Shown here: in pieces, positions 8,385-17,809 of the stretch
How the letters are laid out: each line of letters opens with the position of its first letter
Position numbering within the stretch: position 1 is the stretch's first letter
Origin: JABMNT01 sp048262255
GTDB taxonomy: Bacteria; Pseudomonadota; Alphaproteobacteria; Rhodospirillales; Casp-alpha2
Assembly: GCA_048262255.1 (NCBI GenBank)
Contig: JBLXFH010000004.1
Coordinates: 124,001 to 188,000, forward strand
Direction: 5' to 3'
DNA: 64,000 nucleotides
Program-made: the position numbers and the translations under genes
Notes under the pieces: model-generated
What the model saw: the letters and a program-made list of their open reading frames with translations, nothing else
The model's database searches: none
What the model was told of the DNA's origin: nothing

Positions 8385-10307
8385 ATGACCTGTAATCTGC
8401 GACATTTTTTCTTACTGACCCTGCTCATATGCGGCAGATTTTTGGGTGCTTCCGGACAGGCGCAAGCTGACATGCCTTTGCAGGAACCGCCGGTTCTAAT
8501 GCATGCCATCGAAGCGGGGGAACTGCCGCCCATAGCAGAGCGCATCCCGACTGAGCCGAGTATCGTTGCAATGGATAAATACGGATTGTCTCCGGGTCAA
8601 TATGGTGGGGCGATCCGCACCATCATGGGCCGTGCCAAGGACATCCGCATGATGGTGGTATATGGGTATGCCCGGCTGGTAGGTTATGACCGGAAATACC
8701 GGCTGAAGGCGGATATCCTGCGCGACTATGAAGTGGAAGAAGGACGCCGCTTTACCTTTCATTTGCGCAAAGGCCATCGCTGGTCAGACGGCCATCCATT
8801 TACGGCGGAGGATTTCCGCTATTTTTGGGAAGACGTCGCGACTGACCCGGACATCTCGCCCTACGGCGCGCCTGCCGAATTGCTGGTCGACGGCAAGCTG
8901 CCAACCTTTGAGATCATTGACGATCTGACCGTGCGCTATACCTGGAACAAGGCCAACCCCTTTTTCCTGCCGGCACTGGCTGGGGCGTCTCCGCTGTTTA
9001 TTTATCGTCCGGCCCATTATCTGAAACCCTATCACGCCAAATACGCGGACGAACATAAGCTGGCCCATAGAATCAAAAAGGCGCATAAACCAACCTGGCG
9101 GGCACTGCATTTCGCCCACGATCGCCAAAACCGCTATGACCTCCCTGACTTGCCGACATTGCAGCCTTGGCTCCTGACCACTCCGCCGCCATCAGATCGC
9201 TTTGTTTTTAAACGTAACCCCTATTATCACCGCATCGATAACAACGGGCGCCAGTTGCCCTATGTGAATGAGTTCATAATGACCATCGCCGGTGCAAAAC
9301 TGATTGCCGCAAAGGCGGGCAGTGGCGAAGCAGATTTGCAGGCGCGGGCTTTGCAGTTCAAGAACTACACGTTTCTGAAACGTGGCGAGAAACGCAACGG
9401 ATTTACCGTACGCCGCTGGCTGACGGCATTGGGCGCGCAAATGGCACTTTATCCGAATTTGAACGCAGCCGACCCGATATGGAACAAATTGATGAAAGAT
9501 GTGCGCTTTCGCCGCGCCCTGTCGCTGGGAATTGATCGCCACGAAATCAATCAGGTGGTCTATTTCGGCCTGGGGCTGGAGGGGGGCAACACAGTCCTGC
9601 CCGAAAGTCCGTTGTATAAAGAGGCCTATCGGACCCGGTGGGCCGCGTATGATGTGAAAAAAGCCAACGACCTGCTGGATCAGGTTGGACTGACCGAGCG
9701 TGACGATAACGGGTTTCGTCTTATGCCGGATGGCAACCGACTGGAAATTATTGTCGAGTCTGCTGGAGAAGACAGTGATCAGGCGGATGTTTTACAGTTG
9801 GTCAAAGACAGCTGGTCCAAATTGGGAATCAAGCTGTTTACCAAACTGACCCGCCGTGAAATCCTACGTCGCCGTGTGCTGGCGGGCGCCACCACAATGT
9901 CCGTCTGGCACGGGTTGGAGAACGGCGTGCCGACGGAAAATTCATCCCCGGCGGAATTGGTGCCGTCGCGGAATGACCAGTTGCAATGGCCGCGTTGGGG
10001 GCATTACCAGCTCACGGACGGGCAGGGTGGAGAACCGGTGGATGAGCCTGCCGCGGCCCGGTTGGTGGCGCTGAACAGGCAATGGATTGAAGCGACAAGC
10101 GATGCGGCGCGTGAGGATATCTGGCATAAAATACTGGAAATCAATGCAGAACAGGTCTTTACCATCGGTCTTGTCGCCGGAATTCCGCAGCCCGTCGTCG
10201 TCAACAATGTGTTGCGCAATGTGCCGGAAAAAGGCGTCTACAACTGGGACCCGGGCGCGCATTTCGGCATTTACCGGCCGGATACCTTCTGGTTCGAGAA
10301 AGGGTAG
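8385..10307 (+). CDS. Periplasmic oligopeptide-binding protein (SBP family 5)
   Basis: A 640-residue extracellular solute-binding protein of family 5 (DppA/OppA/YejA type). A hydrophobic Sec signal peptide spans residues 1-28, ending at an SGQAQA cleavage-like site. The mature domain has YEVEEGRRFTFHLRKGHRWSDG, the conserved FxLRxGxxWxDG entry signature, and later FRRALSLGIDR, the usual helix of the second lobe. It lies 6 bases before the first permease and should deliver peptides or peptide-like compounds to the membrane complex. The length is closer to YejA (about 600) than DppA (about 535). Ligand is unknown; a muropeptide or glycopeptide is possible given the neighbours. Confidence 0.92.
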   Translation: MTCNLRHFFLLTLLICGRFLGASGQAQADMPLQEPPVLMHAIEAGELPPIAERIPTEPSIVAMDKYGLSPGQYGGAIRTIMGRAKDIRMMVVYGYARLVGYDRKYRLKADILRDYEVEEGRRFTFHLRKGHRWSDGHPFTAEDFRYFWEDVATDPDISPYGAPAELLVDGKLPTFEIIDDLTVRYTWNKANPFFLPALAGASPLFIYRPAHYLKPYHAKYADEHKLAHRIKKAHKPTWRALHFAHDRQNRYDLPDLPTLQPWLLTTPPPSDRFVFKRNPYYHRIDNNGRQLPYVNEFIMTIAGAKLIAAKAGSGEADLQARALQFKNYTFLKRGEKRNGFTVRRWLTALGAQMALYPNLNAADPIWNKLMKDVRFRRALSLGIDRHEINQVVYFGLGLEGGNTVLPESPLYKEAYRTRWAAYDVKKANDLLDQVGLTERDDNGFRLMPDGNRLEIIVESAGEDSDQADVLQLVKDSWSKLGIKLFTKLTRREILRRRVLAGATTMSVWHGLENGVPTENSSPAELVPSRNDQLQWPRWGHYQLTDGQGGEPVDEPAAARLVALNRQWIEATSDAAREDIWHKILEINAEQVFTIGLVAGIPQPVVVNNVLRNVPEKGVYNWDPGAHFGIYRPDTFWFEKG

Positions 10308-10313
10308 GGTCTG

Positions 10314-11312
10314 ATGCATCGCTATTTTCTCCGCCGTTTCACCATCATGGGGCTTACGCTGGTCGTCATCAGCGCCTTGGTGTTTGTCATTATCCAGCTG
10401 CCACCGGGCGATTATCTGACCACCTATATTGAGGATCTGAAGGCTCAGGGAGAAATCGTTGACCCTAAAAAAATTGAATTCTTGCGCTCCCAGTATGGTC
10501 TCGACAAGCCTTTGACAACGCAATATTTCGTCTGGGTCACGGGCATGCTGCAGGGTGACTTCGGGTTTTCCTTCGAATACAACCTGCCGGTTGCCGATGT
10601 GGTGGGTGACCGCATGTGGCTGTCGATGATCCTGAATTTCTCAACCGTATTGTTCGTTTATGTGATGTCGTTTCCCATTGGCGTTTATTCGGCCACTCAC
10701 CAGTACAGCTGGGGCGATCACGGTCTGACGTTTCTGGGCTTCATAGGTCTGGCGACGCCCAACTTCCTGCTCGCCCTGATCCTGCTGTATTTCGCCAACG
10801 TCTGGTTCGGGACCTCCATTGGTGGCCTGATGGAGCCGGAATATATCGACCAGCCCTGGAGCTGGGGCAAGATGATGTCGGTGCTGGAACACCTGTGGGT
10901 GCCGGTTGTGGTCATTGGCACATCGGGCACAGCGGGCATGATCCGCCGCCTGCGCGCCAACCTGCTCGATGAATTGCAAAAGCAGTATGTGGTGACAGGC
11001 CGCGCCAAGGGTTTGGGTGAAATGCGGTTGCTGATCAAATATCCCATGCGCATGGCCATCAACCCCTTTATCGCCGATATCGGCAGCCTGTTGCCACAGG
11101 TGGTCTCCGGCTCGGTGATCGTCTCCGCCGTGATGTCACTGCCGACCACCGGGCCTATGCTGCTCTCTGCCCTGCAAAGCCAGGACATGTATCTGGCGGG
11201 CTCGTTTTTGATGTTTCTGGCCTTACTGACGGTGATCGGCATGTTTGTTTCCGATGTGCTGCTGGCGATGCTGGATCCGCGTATCCGGCTTGATGGTGGA
11301 GTGCGCCGATGA
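10314..11312 (+). CDS. Oligopeptide ABC transporter permease (DppB/YejB-type)
   Basis: A 332-residue inner-membrane permease. The N terminus (MHRYFLRRFTIMGLTLVVIS) is the classic DppB-type first helix, followed by a periplasmic loop with QYGLDKPLTTQYFVW. About six membrane segments can be traced. The cytoplasmic coupling loop TGRAKGLGEMRLLIKYPMR matches the EAA motif (YVxTARAKGL in relatives) that docks onto the ATPase. It ends in LDPRIRLDGG and overlaps the next permease start by 4 bases. It forms the import channel together with the permease at 11309. Confidence 0.92.
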   Translation: MHRYFLRRFTIMGLTLVVISALVFVIIQLPPGDYLTTYIEDLKAQGEIVDPKKIEFLRSQYGLDKPLTTQYFVWVTGMLQGDFGFSFEYNLPVADVVGDRMWLSMILNFSTVLFVYVMSFPIGVYSATHQYSWGDHGLTFLGFIGLATPNFLLALILLYFANVWFGTSIGGLMEPEYIDQPWSWGKMMSVLEHLWVPVVVIGTSGTAGMIRRLRANLLDELQKQYVVTGRAKGLGEMRLLIKYPMRMAINPFIADIGSLLPQVVSGSVIVSAVMSLPTTGPMLLSALQSQDMYLAGSFLMFLALLTVIGMFVSDVLLAMLDPRIRLDGGVRR

Positions 11313-12463
11313 GCGAGCGCCTGGAACATTTTGTTTCCTCCGCACCGTTCGATCCGGTCTCCGTCGAACAGCTGTCGGCGGAACAGGAGAAATATTATCT
11401 GGCCTCGCAATGGCAGATGATGTGGTGGCGTTTCAAGGGCCACAAGCTGGCCGTCGCCGCCGGTATTATCCTGTTGCTCAGCTATTTCTCCGTGTTGATC
11501 TCGGAAATCCTCGCCCCCTATGCCCTGCACACACGCCATACGGAGTATATTTACGCGCCGCCGCAATCGGTGCATCTGTTCCATGAAGGAGAACTGGTCG
11601 GTCCCTTCGTCTATCCCTTGTCCTACAAGCTGAATATGGAAACCCTGAAGCGTGAATATACGGAAGATCGTTCGCAAACACAGGCGCTGCGCTTTTTCTG
11701 TCTCGGCGATCCCTATGAGTTCTGGGGCCTGATCGAGGGGAGTTTCCATCTCATGTGTGCACCGAAAGAGGGTACGCTGTTTCTTATGGGTACCGACCGC
11801 CTTGGGCGCGATATGCTGTCGCGATTGATCTATGGCGCGCGCATTTCCCTGACCGTCGGCCTGATCGGCATCACCATCAGTTTTATTCTGGGCATCAGCA
11901 TCGGCGGTATGGCGGGATATTTCGGCGGCTGGGTCGACAATGTGGTGCAGCGGACCATTGAAATCCTCAAATCCCTGCCCGAGTTACCGCTATGGATGGC
12001 CCTGTCAGCGGCTCTGCCTGCCAACTGGAGCCCGCTTCTGATCTATCTGGGCATCACCATCATTCTCGGCCTGCTCGACTGGCCAGGGCTGGCCCGCGCC
12101 GTGCGCTCGAAGTTGCTGGCGCTGCGCGAGGAAGATTACGCCGTGGCGGCCCGGCTCATGGGCAGCACGCCAAAACACATCATTTCCCGCCACCTTTTGC
12201 CTAATTTCATGAGCCACCTGATCGCCTCGGCGACGCTGTCTGTACCGGCGATGATTTTGGGTGAGACGGCCTTGAGCTTCTTAGGCCTTGGCCTGCGCCC
12301 GCCGATCACCAGCTGGGGGGTGTTGCTGTCGGAAGCCCAGAACATCGAAGCCGTGGCGCTTTACCCGTGGCTGATGGCGCCGATGCTGCCAGTGGTGATC
12401 GTCGTACTCGCCTTCAATTTCCTCGGCGATGGCCTGCGCGACGCGGCGGACCCGTATGATTAA
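11309..12463 (+). CDS. Oligopeptide ABC transporter permease (DppC/YejE-type)
   Basis: A 384-residue permease, longer than typical DppC (~300) because of a periplasmic insertion of roughly 100 residues (about 75-160) between the first helix and the LMGTDRLGRDMLSRLIYGARIS signature, as in YejE-like proteins. The EAA coupling loop is REEDYAVAARLMGSTPKHIISRHLLPN. It ends with NFLGDGLRDAADPYD, the expected terminus. It is the last gene of the run of near-overlapping genes that starts at the left edge. The following gap shows no clear terminator. Confidence 0.92.
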   Translation: MSERLEHFVSSAPFDPVSVEQLSAEQEKYYLASQWQMMWWRFKGHKLAVAAGIILLLSYFSVLISEILAPYALHTRHTEYIYAPPQSVHLFHEGELVGPFVYPLSYKLNMETLKREYTEDRSQTQALRFFCLGDPYEFWGLIEGSFHLMCAPKEGTLFLMGTDRLGRDMLSRLIYGARISLTVGLIGITISFILGISIGGMAGYFGGWVDNVVQRTIEILKSLPELPLWMALSAALPANWSPLLIYLGITIILGLLDWPGLARAVRSKLLALREEDYAVAARLMGSTPKHIISRHLLPNFMSHLIASATLSVPAMILGETALSFLGLGLRPPITSWGVLLSEAQNIEAVALYPWLMAPMLPVVIVVLAFNFLGDGLRDAADPYD

Positions 12464-12670
12464 GGCGTTCTTAAAAATTTGAGGCCAGCCTTGCAATCTC
12501 GCTTTCCATAGCGCCGAGTGATCTGCTAATTTATCGTACCGTCGCCAAGTCGAGGTGACCTTACCCAAAAATTGTATAATTGCTTTTAAGAAAGCTGACG
12601 CAGAATGACGCCGATTTTTCAGGTCCGTGTGCTGAGTTTCTCAAATATCATGGAAATTGAAGGGGCACGG

Positions 12671-13303
12671 ATGCCCGATGATTACGTGCAATTACTCGAC
12701 GCCATGGAATATGGCGACCAGTCGGGCATGAGTGACGACGAGCGCCGTGAAATGTGTGTGATGTCGTTACAGGACCTAGAGCCGGCAGAGGCCGCCTATG
12801 TCGTGCTCAAGCACGATCTTGGCGGCGATTTACGTGATGGCCAGTTGCGCAATATCGCTGGTGAGGCGCAGGAGGAGAAGCTGTGGGAAGAATATTCCAA
12901 TTCGTCCTTTCACGAGCGCCTGTTCACGGTGGGCAGCCTGCTCTATCAGGCCTTTCCAAAAGCCTTTCCAAAGCCCGATGCGGTGCGCGTGAAGCTGGAA
13001 GTCACGGCGACCAATGCGCCTGCCAAAAAACTTCTGACGGCACCTCCTGGAGAGTCTTTTGTTGTGCGCCTGCTGGCCGATGGCATGGATGACCATGCCG
13101 TATTGCACCGGCTTTATGGCGATCAGTTGCGGGGCCAATCTTTCCCGGAAGCCGCCGAGGTTGTTTGGATCGTCCGAACCGAAGCTGTCAGCGACGATGT
13201 CATGGGGATTGAAGTCATCAGTTCCGGCTACTGGCTGGACGCGCTACAGGGGACAAAGACCTATGAGTCCTCGGCCTATGCGGACGGCGCGAAGCCCGCG
13301 TAG
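12671..13303 (+). CDS. Hypothetical acidic protein
   Basis: I do not recognise this protein. The frame is open from 12605, but ATG 12671 is preceded by GAAGGGG at 5 bases, a near-perfect ribosome site, while ATG 12605 has none, so I use 12671 (210 residues; 232 from the upstream start). It has no signal peptide or membrane helix, is rich in Asp/Glu, and contains helical stretches such as the region around HERLFTVGSLLYQAFPKAFPKP. It ends in an Ala-rich tail. It lies 207 bases after the importer operon and is followed by a strong terminator, so it may have its own promoter. Confidence 0.6.
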   Translation: MPDDYVQLLDAMEYGDQSGMSDDERREMCVMSLQDLEPAEAAYVVLKHDLGGDLRDGQLRNIAGEAQEEKLWEEYSNSSFHERLFTVGSLLYQAFPKAFPKPDAVRVKLEVTATNAPAKKLLTAPPGESFVVRLLADGMDDHAVLHRLYGDQLRGQSFPEAAEVVWIVRTEAVSDDVMGIEVISSGYWLDALQGTKTYESSAYADGAKPA

Positions 13304-13320
13304 CGTCAAATAAAAGGCAG

Positions 13321-13357
13321 AAAAAAAGCCCCGATCATCAGATGATCAGGGCTTTTT
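13321..13357. terminator. Bidirectional Rho-independent terminator
   Basis: A hairpin with arms AGCCC-c-GATCATC and GATGATC-a-GGGCT around a one-base loop centre, flanked by A7 on the left and T5 on the right, so it can act on either strand. It lies between the convergent hypothetical gene and metallo-hydrolase gene. Confidence 0.88.
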
Positions 13358-13375
13358 GAATAGGCAATTAAGCGC

Positions 13376-14347
13376 TTAGCAGCCAGCGACACACATGCCG
13401 GCGTTGTTGAACTCCATGGTCTTGCCGCTCAGCGGAACATGGACCGGCATCTTTGATGCCTTCTGGAAAATATCCGTCCGGGTTCCGGGAATGACTTTGC
13501 CGCCTTTTGTGGAGACCTGATTGGCATGGGATGCGATCACCGAGGCGGGCATCACCAGTTCGTTGACCACATAGGCCGCTTCCATGGGGCCGGTGGTAAA
13601 GGTGTCGCCGATGTTTATGACAGCCAATTTGGCGTTGTAATAGTCATGCACAACGCTTTTCTGTTCGGCGGTCATGCCCGTGTCGCCCGACAGATAGACA
13701 ACGAGACCGTTCGAGAACCGCAACACATACCCAGTGGGTGGGCCCACGTAACCGGCGATACCGGCGGATTTCATGGATTCACCCAAAAGTCCGCCAATAT
13801 ATTCCGGTGCCAGGCCGTTACTGTGTGAGGCGGGAACCGTTGAGATGCCGACGCCACCCACGTCCTTGGTTGCGCCGAAACGCACCAGCATGGAGCTTTT
13901 CGGATCACCGCCATTGACTTTCAGCTTGTTGGAGAAGAACGGCGGCATTTCGCTACCGGTGACGATTTTGGCGTTCTTGGCGAGCGCGATGTTGACGGTC
14001 AGAGTGTTCGGGGTCGCGTCGACAGACATGTCCGGCTTGCCGCATTCCCCTGAATTTACGCCTTTCATGTGCCGGTTGCCGACGTGGTCGCCATGCATAT
14101 GGCTGACCAGTAACACATCAATCTTTCCAAGCCGCGGATCGTTTGCGCCGGCGACGGTGCGCCCGGCGTCATAGAGAATACGCGTTCCGTTGGGGTCTTC
14201 AAAAATCAGGGCCCGGTCGAGCGGGCAGAACTCGCCCGTAACGGCGCCCAAAGGCGTCACTTTTACATTTTGGGCAGAAGCCGTCTGTGGCGACGCGCCA
14301 AAGACAGCCGTTGCCAGTACGGCGACTGCAAATCCAATATATCTCAT
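13376..14347 (-). CDS. Secreted MBL-fold metallo-hydrolase
   Basis: A 323-residue metallo-beta-lactamase-fold protein with a Sec signal peptide (about 1-26, ending TASAQ). The zinc motif HMHGDH is at residues 83-88, a further metal-site His is in PASHSNG, and an Asp lies in YLSGDTGM. A C-terminal SHANQVS may give the last ligand. ATG 14347 is chosen over 14377 because GGGAGG lies 6 bases before it and it starts the signal peptide directly. The two terminal Cys (AGMCVAGC) are notable. It may be a periplasmic UlaG-like or lactonase-like hydrolase; substrate unknown. It lies 140 bases downstream of the formamidase-like gene on the same strand and ends at a terminator. Confidence 0.82.
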   Translation of the reverse strand: MRYIGFAVAVLATAVFGASPQTASAQNVKVTPLGAVTGEFCPLDRALIFEDPNGTRILYDAGRTVAGANDPRLGKIDVLLVSHMHGDHVGNRHMKGVNSGECGKPDMSVDATPNTLTVNIALAKNAKIVTGSEMPPFFSNKLKVNGGDPKSSMLVRFGATKDVGGVGISTVPASHSNGLAPEYIGGLLGESMKSAGIAGYVGPPTGYVLRFSNGLVVYLSGDTGMTAEQKSVVHDYYNAKLAVINIGDTFTTGPMEAAYVVNELVMPASVIASHANQVSTKGGKVIPGTRTDIFQKASKMPVHVPLSGKTMEFNNAGMCVAGC

Positions 14348-14487
14348 AAAAAACCTCCCAGTTTTTTGGTTGCTCACGTAGGCATCTTATTACAACCATT
14401 CTAAAATAGCCAAATATTTGGGATGTGCTGATGGCCTTTCTCTTTTGCGCGAAAATCACAAATTAAACTCCAAGCCAGAGACCTCGG

Positions 14488-15336
14488 TCAGGCGATAAAC
14501 TTGGCGATCTCTCTGAGCAGCAGGCTACCCGGTTTCGCCAGTTCATCAACCGCCGCCATATGATGGCAACCCTCCAGATTGATGCGCTTGGTGCGGGCGA
14601 GTTTGGGGGCCCATTTGGCCTCCAGAGCATCGGACTGATCATAAAAACCCTGGCTCTCGTCAGCGCCGACAGCGAGAATCAGGGGGCCTGTTGAGATCGG
14701 CTCGCGAAACAGGGGGCTGTTGGTTTTGGCGGTGTCCGGGTCCAGGCCCACCTTTTCATTGATGGTGGTCTCAACCAGCGGTGTGAGATCAAACACACCA
14801 CTGATCGGGCAGCCGCCTTTCACAAAATCATTGGGGATATCTATGTTGATTGTTGACCAGTCGGTGGCCATCAGTTCTGCTGTCAGGTGCCCACCCGCTG
14901 AATGACCGGAGACGTAAAAGCGGTTGCGGTTGCCACCATATTGGGCAGCATGATGCCAGATATAGGATGCGGCGGCCTGCATTTGGCGGGTGATTTCAGC
15001 AAGCGTCACGGTGGGACAGAGATCATATCCGGCAAGAACGGTGCAAAACCCCAGCTTCACCAGTTCCGGTGCGATAAAGTTGAAATCCTCTGGTGCGCGG
15101 GCCTGCCAGTAGCCGCCGTGGATAAACATCATGATCGGTGCGTTGGGTTTTTCCGCCGGGTAGATATCGAGAATCTGGCGGGGGCTTGCGCCATAGCGGA
15201 CATTTGGGGTGTTCTTGCAGGTGGCACGGGCCTCGGCGCTGGCAGCCTGCCAGCGTTTGATAATCTCTTCATTGTCCGGGATGGCGGCGCGGGCGTTGTA
15301 TAGCTTTTCATTTTCCGGGTTAATGGCAGCAGTCAT
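14488..15336 (-). CDS. Alpha/beta hydrolase, kynurenine formamidase-like
   Basis: A 282-residue alpha/beta hydrolase. The oxyanion-hole motif HGGYW at residues 73-77 is characteristic of the arylformamidase/esterase group, and the nucleophile elbow is GHSAGG with Ser146. A candidate catalytic His is in EGCHHMAAVDEL near the C terminus, and an Asp in AVGADESQGF. GGAGACCACCG before the ATG supports the start. It follows livF by 10 bases, so it is probably the last gene of the Liv transporter operon and may hydrolyse the imported compound or a product (an N-formyl amide or ester). No other tryptophan-degradation gene is in view. Confidence 0.8.
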   Translation of the reverse strand: MTAAINPENEKLYNARAAIPDNEEIIKRWQAASAEARATCKNTPNVRYGASPRQILDIYPAEKPNAPIMMFIHGGYWQARAPEDFNFIAPELVKLGFCTVLAGYDLCPTVTLAEITRQMQAAASYIWHHAAQYGGNRNRFYVSGHSAGGHLTAELMATDWSTINIDIPNDFVKGGCPISGVFDLTPLVETTINEKVGLDPDTAKTNSPLFREPISTGPLILAVGADESQGFYDQSDALEAKWAPKLARTKRINLEGCHHMAAVDELAKPGSLLLREIAKFIA

Positions 15337-15346
15337 CGGTGGTCTC

Positions 15347-16054
15347 CTATACGCCCAAAAGGCTGTGTTGCATGTCTTCGTTGGCTAAAAGTTCCTGCGA
15401 GGTGCCGGTCCAGGCAATCCGGCCTTTCTCCATCACATAATGCCGGTCGGCGATCCGGGCCATGGCCTCAGGGTGTTTGTCAATGACCAGAATGGCCTGA
15501 CCGGCCTGTTTCAGATTGTGTTCCAGACAATGCCAGATTTCATCACGGATCAGTGGCGCCAGTCCCTCTGTCGCCTCGTCCAGTATCATCAGTTTCGGAT
15601 TGGTCATCAAGGCCCGACCGATGGCCAGCATCTGCTGTTCGCCACCGGATAGGGTGCGCCCGTAGCTGTTGAGGCGCTCGCCCAGCCGGGGGAACAGCTC
15701 AACGGCGCGCTCCAGCGTCCAGGGGGATGCAATGCCCTCATGATTGGCGGCGGTCGCAATCAGGTTTTCACGGACCGTCAGGTTGGGAAAAATCTGACGT
15801 CCTTCGGGAACCAGCCCGATCCCGCGCCGGGCGATTTTGTGGGAGGGCTGGTGGCGGATATCGTCGCCGTAAAAGCGGATCGTTCCACCCTGGGCCGGGG
15901 TTTGGCCCATGATTGAGCGCACCGTGGTGGTCTTGCCCATACCGTTTCGACCCATCAGGGTGACCACTTCGCCGGCAGCAATGGTAAGATTGACGCCAAA
16001 CAAAACCTGACTGGCGCCGTAAAAGGTCGTGACGTCTTTCAGTTCGAGGATCAT
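15347..16054 (-). CDS. livF: Branched-chain amino acid/amide ABC transporter ATPase (LivF-type)
   Basis: A 235-residue single ABC ATPase of the LivF class. Walker A is GRNGMGKTT, the signature is LSGGEQQMLAIGRALM, Walker B is LMILDEATEGLAP. The phrase VPEGRQIFPNLTVRENL is diagnostic of LivF. It overlaps the end of livG by 4 bases. The genes are written livK, H, M, G, F on the minus strand. The true ligand may be an amide, urea or aromatic acid rather than leucine, since this family is broad. Confidence 0.92.
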   Translation of the reverse strand: MILELKDVTTFYGASQVLFGVNLTIAAGEVVTLMGRNGMGKTTTVRSIMGQTPAQGGTIRFYGDDIRHQPSHKIARRGIGLVPEGRQIFPNLTVRENLIATAANHEGIASPWTLERAVELFPRLGERLNSYGRTLSGGEQQMLAIGRALMTNPKLMILDEATEGLAPLIRDEIWHCLEHNLKQAGQAILVIDKHPEAMARIADRHYVMEKGRIAWTGTSQELLANEDMQHSLLGV

Positions 16055-16818
16055 GGCGTTTCGCCCATTTCACCCAGATAAGCGGCCCGCACCTGTTCAT
16101 TGGCGCGAATGTTCTCGGGCGTATCCGTGGCGATGGGTTTGCCCAGCACCAATACGGTAATCCGGTCGGCCAGGGCAAAAACCACATCCATGTCATGTTC
16201 GACCAGAAGAATGCCGAGGCGGTCTTTCAGGGGCAGCAGAATGTCGGTCATGCGGCGCGATTCCTCCGGCCCCATACCGGCCATGGGCTCATCCAGCAAC
16301 AGCATTTTAGGATTTGTGGCGAGCGCCATGGCAAGTTCCAGTTGGCGCTGCTGACCGTGCGCAAGCGCGCCGGAAACGGTGTTGGCAAGTGCGCCGAGGC
16401 CAACGGTCTTGAGGATGTCGTGCGCCGGTGCCGTCCGGGTGGTGTCGGCGCGGGCTGCTTTCCAGAAGCGGAAATTATGCCCCTGGGTCGATTGTACGGC
16501 CAGCGCGACATTTTCCAGCGCTGTGAAAGCGGGAAAGATGCTGGTGATCTGGTAGGAGCGGGCCAGGCCCAGCCGGGCCCGCTGATCGACGGGCAGGGCT
16601 GTAACGTCCTGGCCGTTGAAATGGATGGTCCCCTGATCCGGTATCATTTCACCGGAAAGCTGATTGATGGCCGTTGTCTTGCCAGCCCCATTGGGACCGA
16701 TTAGGGCATGAATTTCACCGGGCCTGACGTCCAATGAAATGTCGTCGCTGGCGCGCAGCGCACCAAAGGATTTTACCAGCCCGTTGACCTGTAAGAGCGG
16801 TTGCAGAGTTTCAGCCAT
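16051..16818 (-). CDS. livG: Branched-chain amino acid/amide ABC transporter ATPase (LivG-type)
   Basis: A 255-residue ATPase with Walker A GPNGAGKTT, signature LAHGQQRQLELAMAL (an AHGQQR variant common in LivG) and Walker B MLLLDEPMAGMGPEE. ATG 16818 is preferred to 16878: it follows a GGGGGGA ribosome site and overlaps the livM stop by 8 bases, while the longer form would add 20 residues inside livM. It pairs with LivF as the ATPase dimer under the LivH/LivM permeases. Confidence 0.92.
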   Translation of the reverse strand: MAETLQPLLQVNGLVKSFGALRASDDISLDVRPGEIHALIGPNGAGKTTAINQLSGEMIPDQGTIHFNGQDVTALPVDQRARLGLARSYQITSIFPAFTALENVALAVQSTQGHNFRFWKAARADTTRTAPAHDILKTVGLGALANTVSGALAHGQQRQLELAMALATNPKMLLLDEPMAGMGPEESRRMTDILLPLKDRLGILLVEHDMDVVFALADRITVLVLGKPIATDTPENIRANEQVRAAYLGEMGETP

Positions 16819-17809
16819 CGCGTCCCCCCGGTCCAGCGAGAAAGCCGTAAATTCCGCGCCGGGCAAACAGCACGACAAACAGCAAAAGCGGCCCCAGGAT
16901 GATCATCCAGTGCTCCGTATAGGCGGCCAGCACGTCTTCCATCAATAACAGGGCAGCGGCACCAAAGATCGGCCCGAACAGGGTGCCCATGCCGCCCAGA
17001 ATAACCATGATCATGATCTCACCCGAGCGGGTCCAGTGCATCAGGCCGGGGCTGACAAACTCGCTTTGGTTAGCAGCCAGTGCCCCTGCCAGTCCAGCGC
17101 CCGCGCCAGCGATGACAAAACAGACCAGCTTATAGCGGTAAGTGGAAAAGCCCAGCGCCTGCATACGGGTCTCGTTCTGTTTGCAGCCACGCAAAACCAC
17201 GCCGAAACGTGAATTGACGATGCGGTGACAGATGAAAACAAAGGCCAGCAATAGGCCGAGACAGACATAATAAAACGATGTGTCGTCGCCTAAATCGAGC
17301 ATTGGCAACTGGCTACGTTCATACAGATTTATGCCGTCTTCGCCGCCGTAGGCCGTCAACGAAATAAAGAAATAATAGAGCATTTGCGCGAAAGCGAGGG
17401 TGATCATGATGAAATAGACGCCACTGGTGCGCAGGCTGAGCGCCCCGATGGCGAGCGCAAACAAACCCGATACGATTACCGCCAAACCCCAAGAAACAAG
17501 AGCATTGACGGTGCCCATCCATCCGCCGGGCAGGAACGGAATGGCGACCTCTTCTGTCACATGGAAGGCCAGAATGCCGACCACATAGGCCCCGACCCCG
17601 AGGAACGCCCCATGGCCCAGACTTGCCATGCCTGAATAGCCCAAGATCAAATCGAGACTGACGGCGGCCAGCGCATAAACCAGAATACGGCTGGCAAGGC
17701 TGATGAAAAAAGGCTCATCCAGCGCGATCGCAATGGGAGGCAGGGTCAGCAATAGCAGCAGTCCTGCCGAAAGGACGATGAATTTGCGATTGAGAAAAAG
17801 CTTATCCAT
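16811..17809 (-). CDS. livM: Branched-chain amino acid/amide ABC transporter permease (LivM-type)
   Basis: A 332-residue integral membrane protein of about ten segments. It has the LivM hallmarks YALAAVSLDLILGYSGMASLGHGAFLGVGAY near the N terminus and LRTSGVYFIMITLAFAQMLY in the centre, followed by SEFVSPGLMHWTRSGEI and the GGMGTLFGPIFGA loop. It overlaps livH by 8 bases and livG by 8 bases. Confidence 0.92.
   Translation of the reverse strand: MDKLFLNRKFIVLSAGLLLLLTLPPIAIALDEPFFISLASRILVYALAAVSLDLILGYSGMASLGHGAFLGVGAYVVGILAFHVTEEVAIPFLPGGWMGTVNALVSWGLAVIVSGLFALAIGALSLRTSGVYFIMITLAFAQMLYYFFISLTAYGGEDGINLYERSQLPMLDLGDDTSFYYVCLGLLLAFVFICHRIVNSRFGVVLRGCKQNETRMQALGFSTYRYKLVCFVIAGAGAGLAGALAANQSEFVSPGLMHWTRSGEIMIMVILGGMGTLFGPIFGAAALLLMEDVLAAYTEHWMIILGPLLLFVVLFARRGIYGFLAGPGGRDG

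Noticed and set aside
10718..11749. A 343-codon minus-strand frame
   Set aside because: It is the shadow of the two permease genes, which carry clear EAA-loop motifs on the plus strand.
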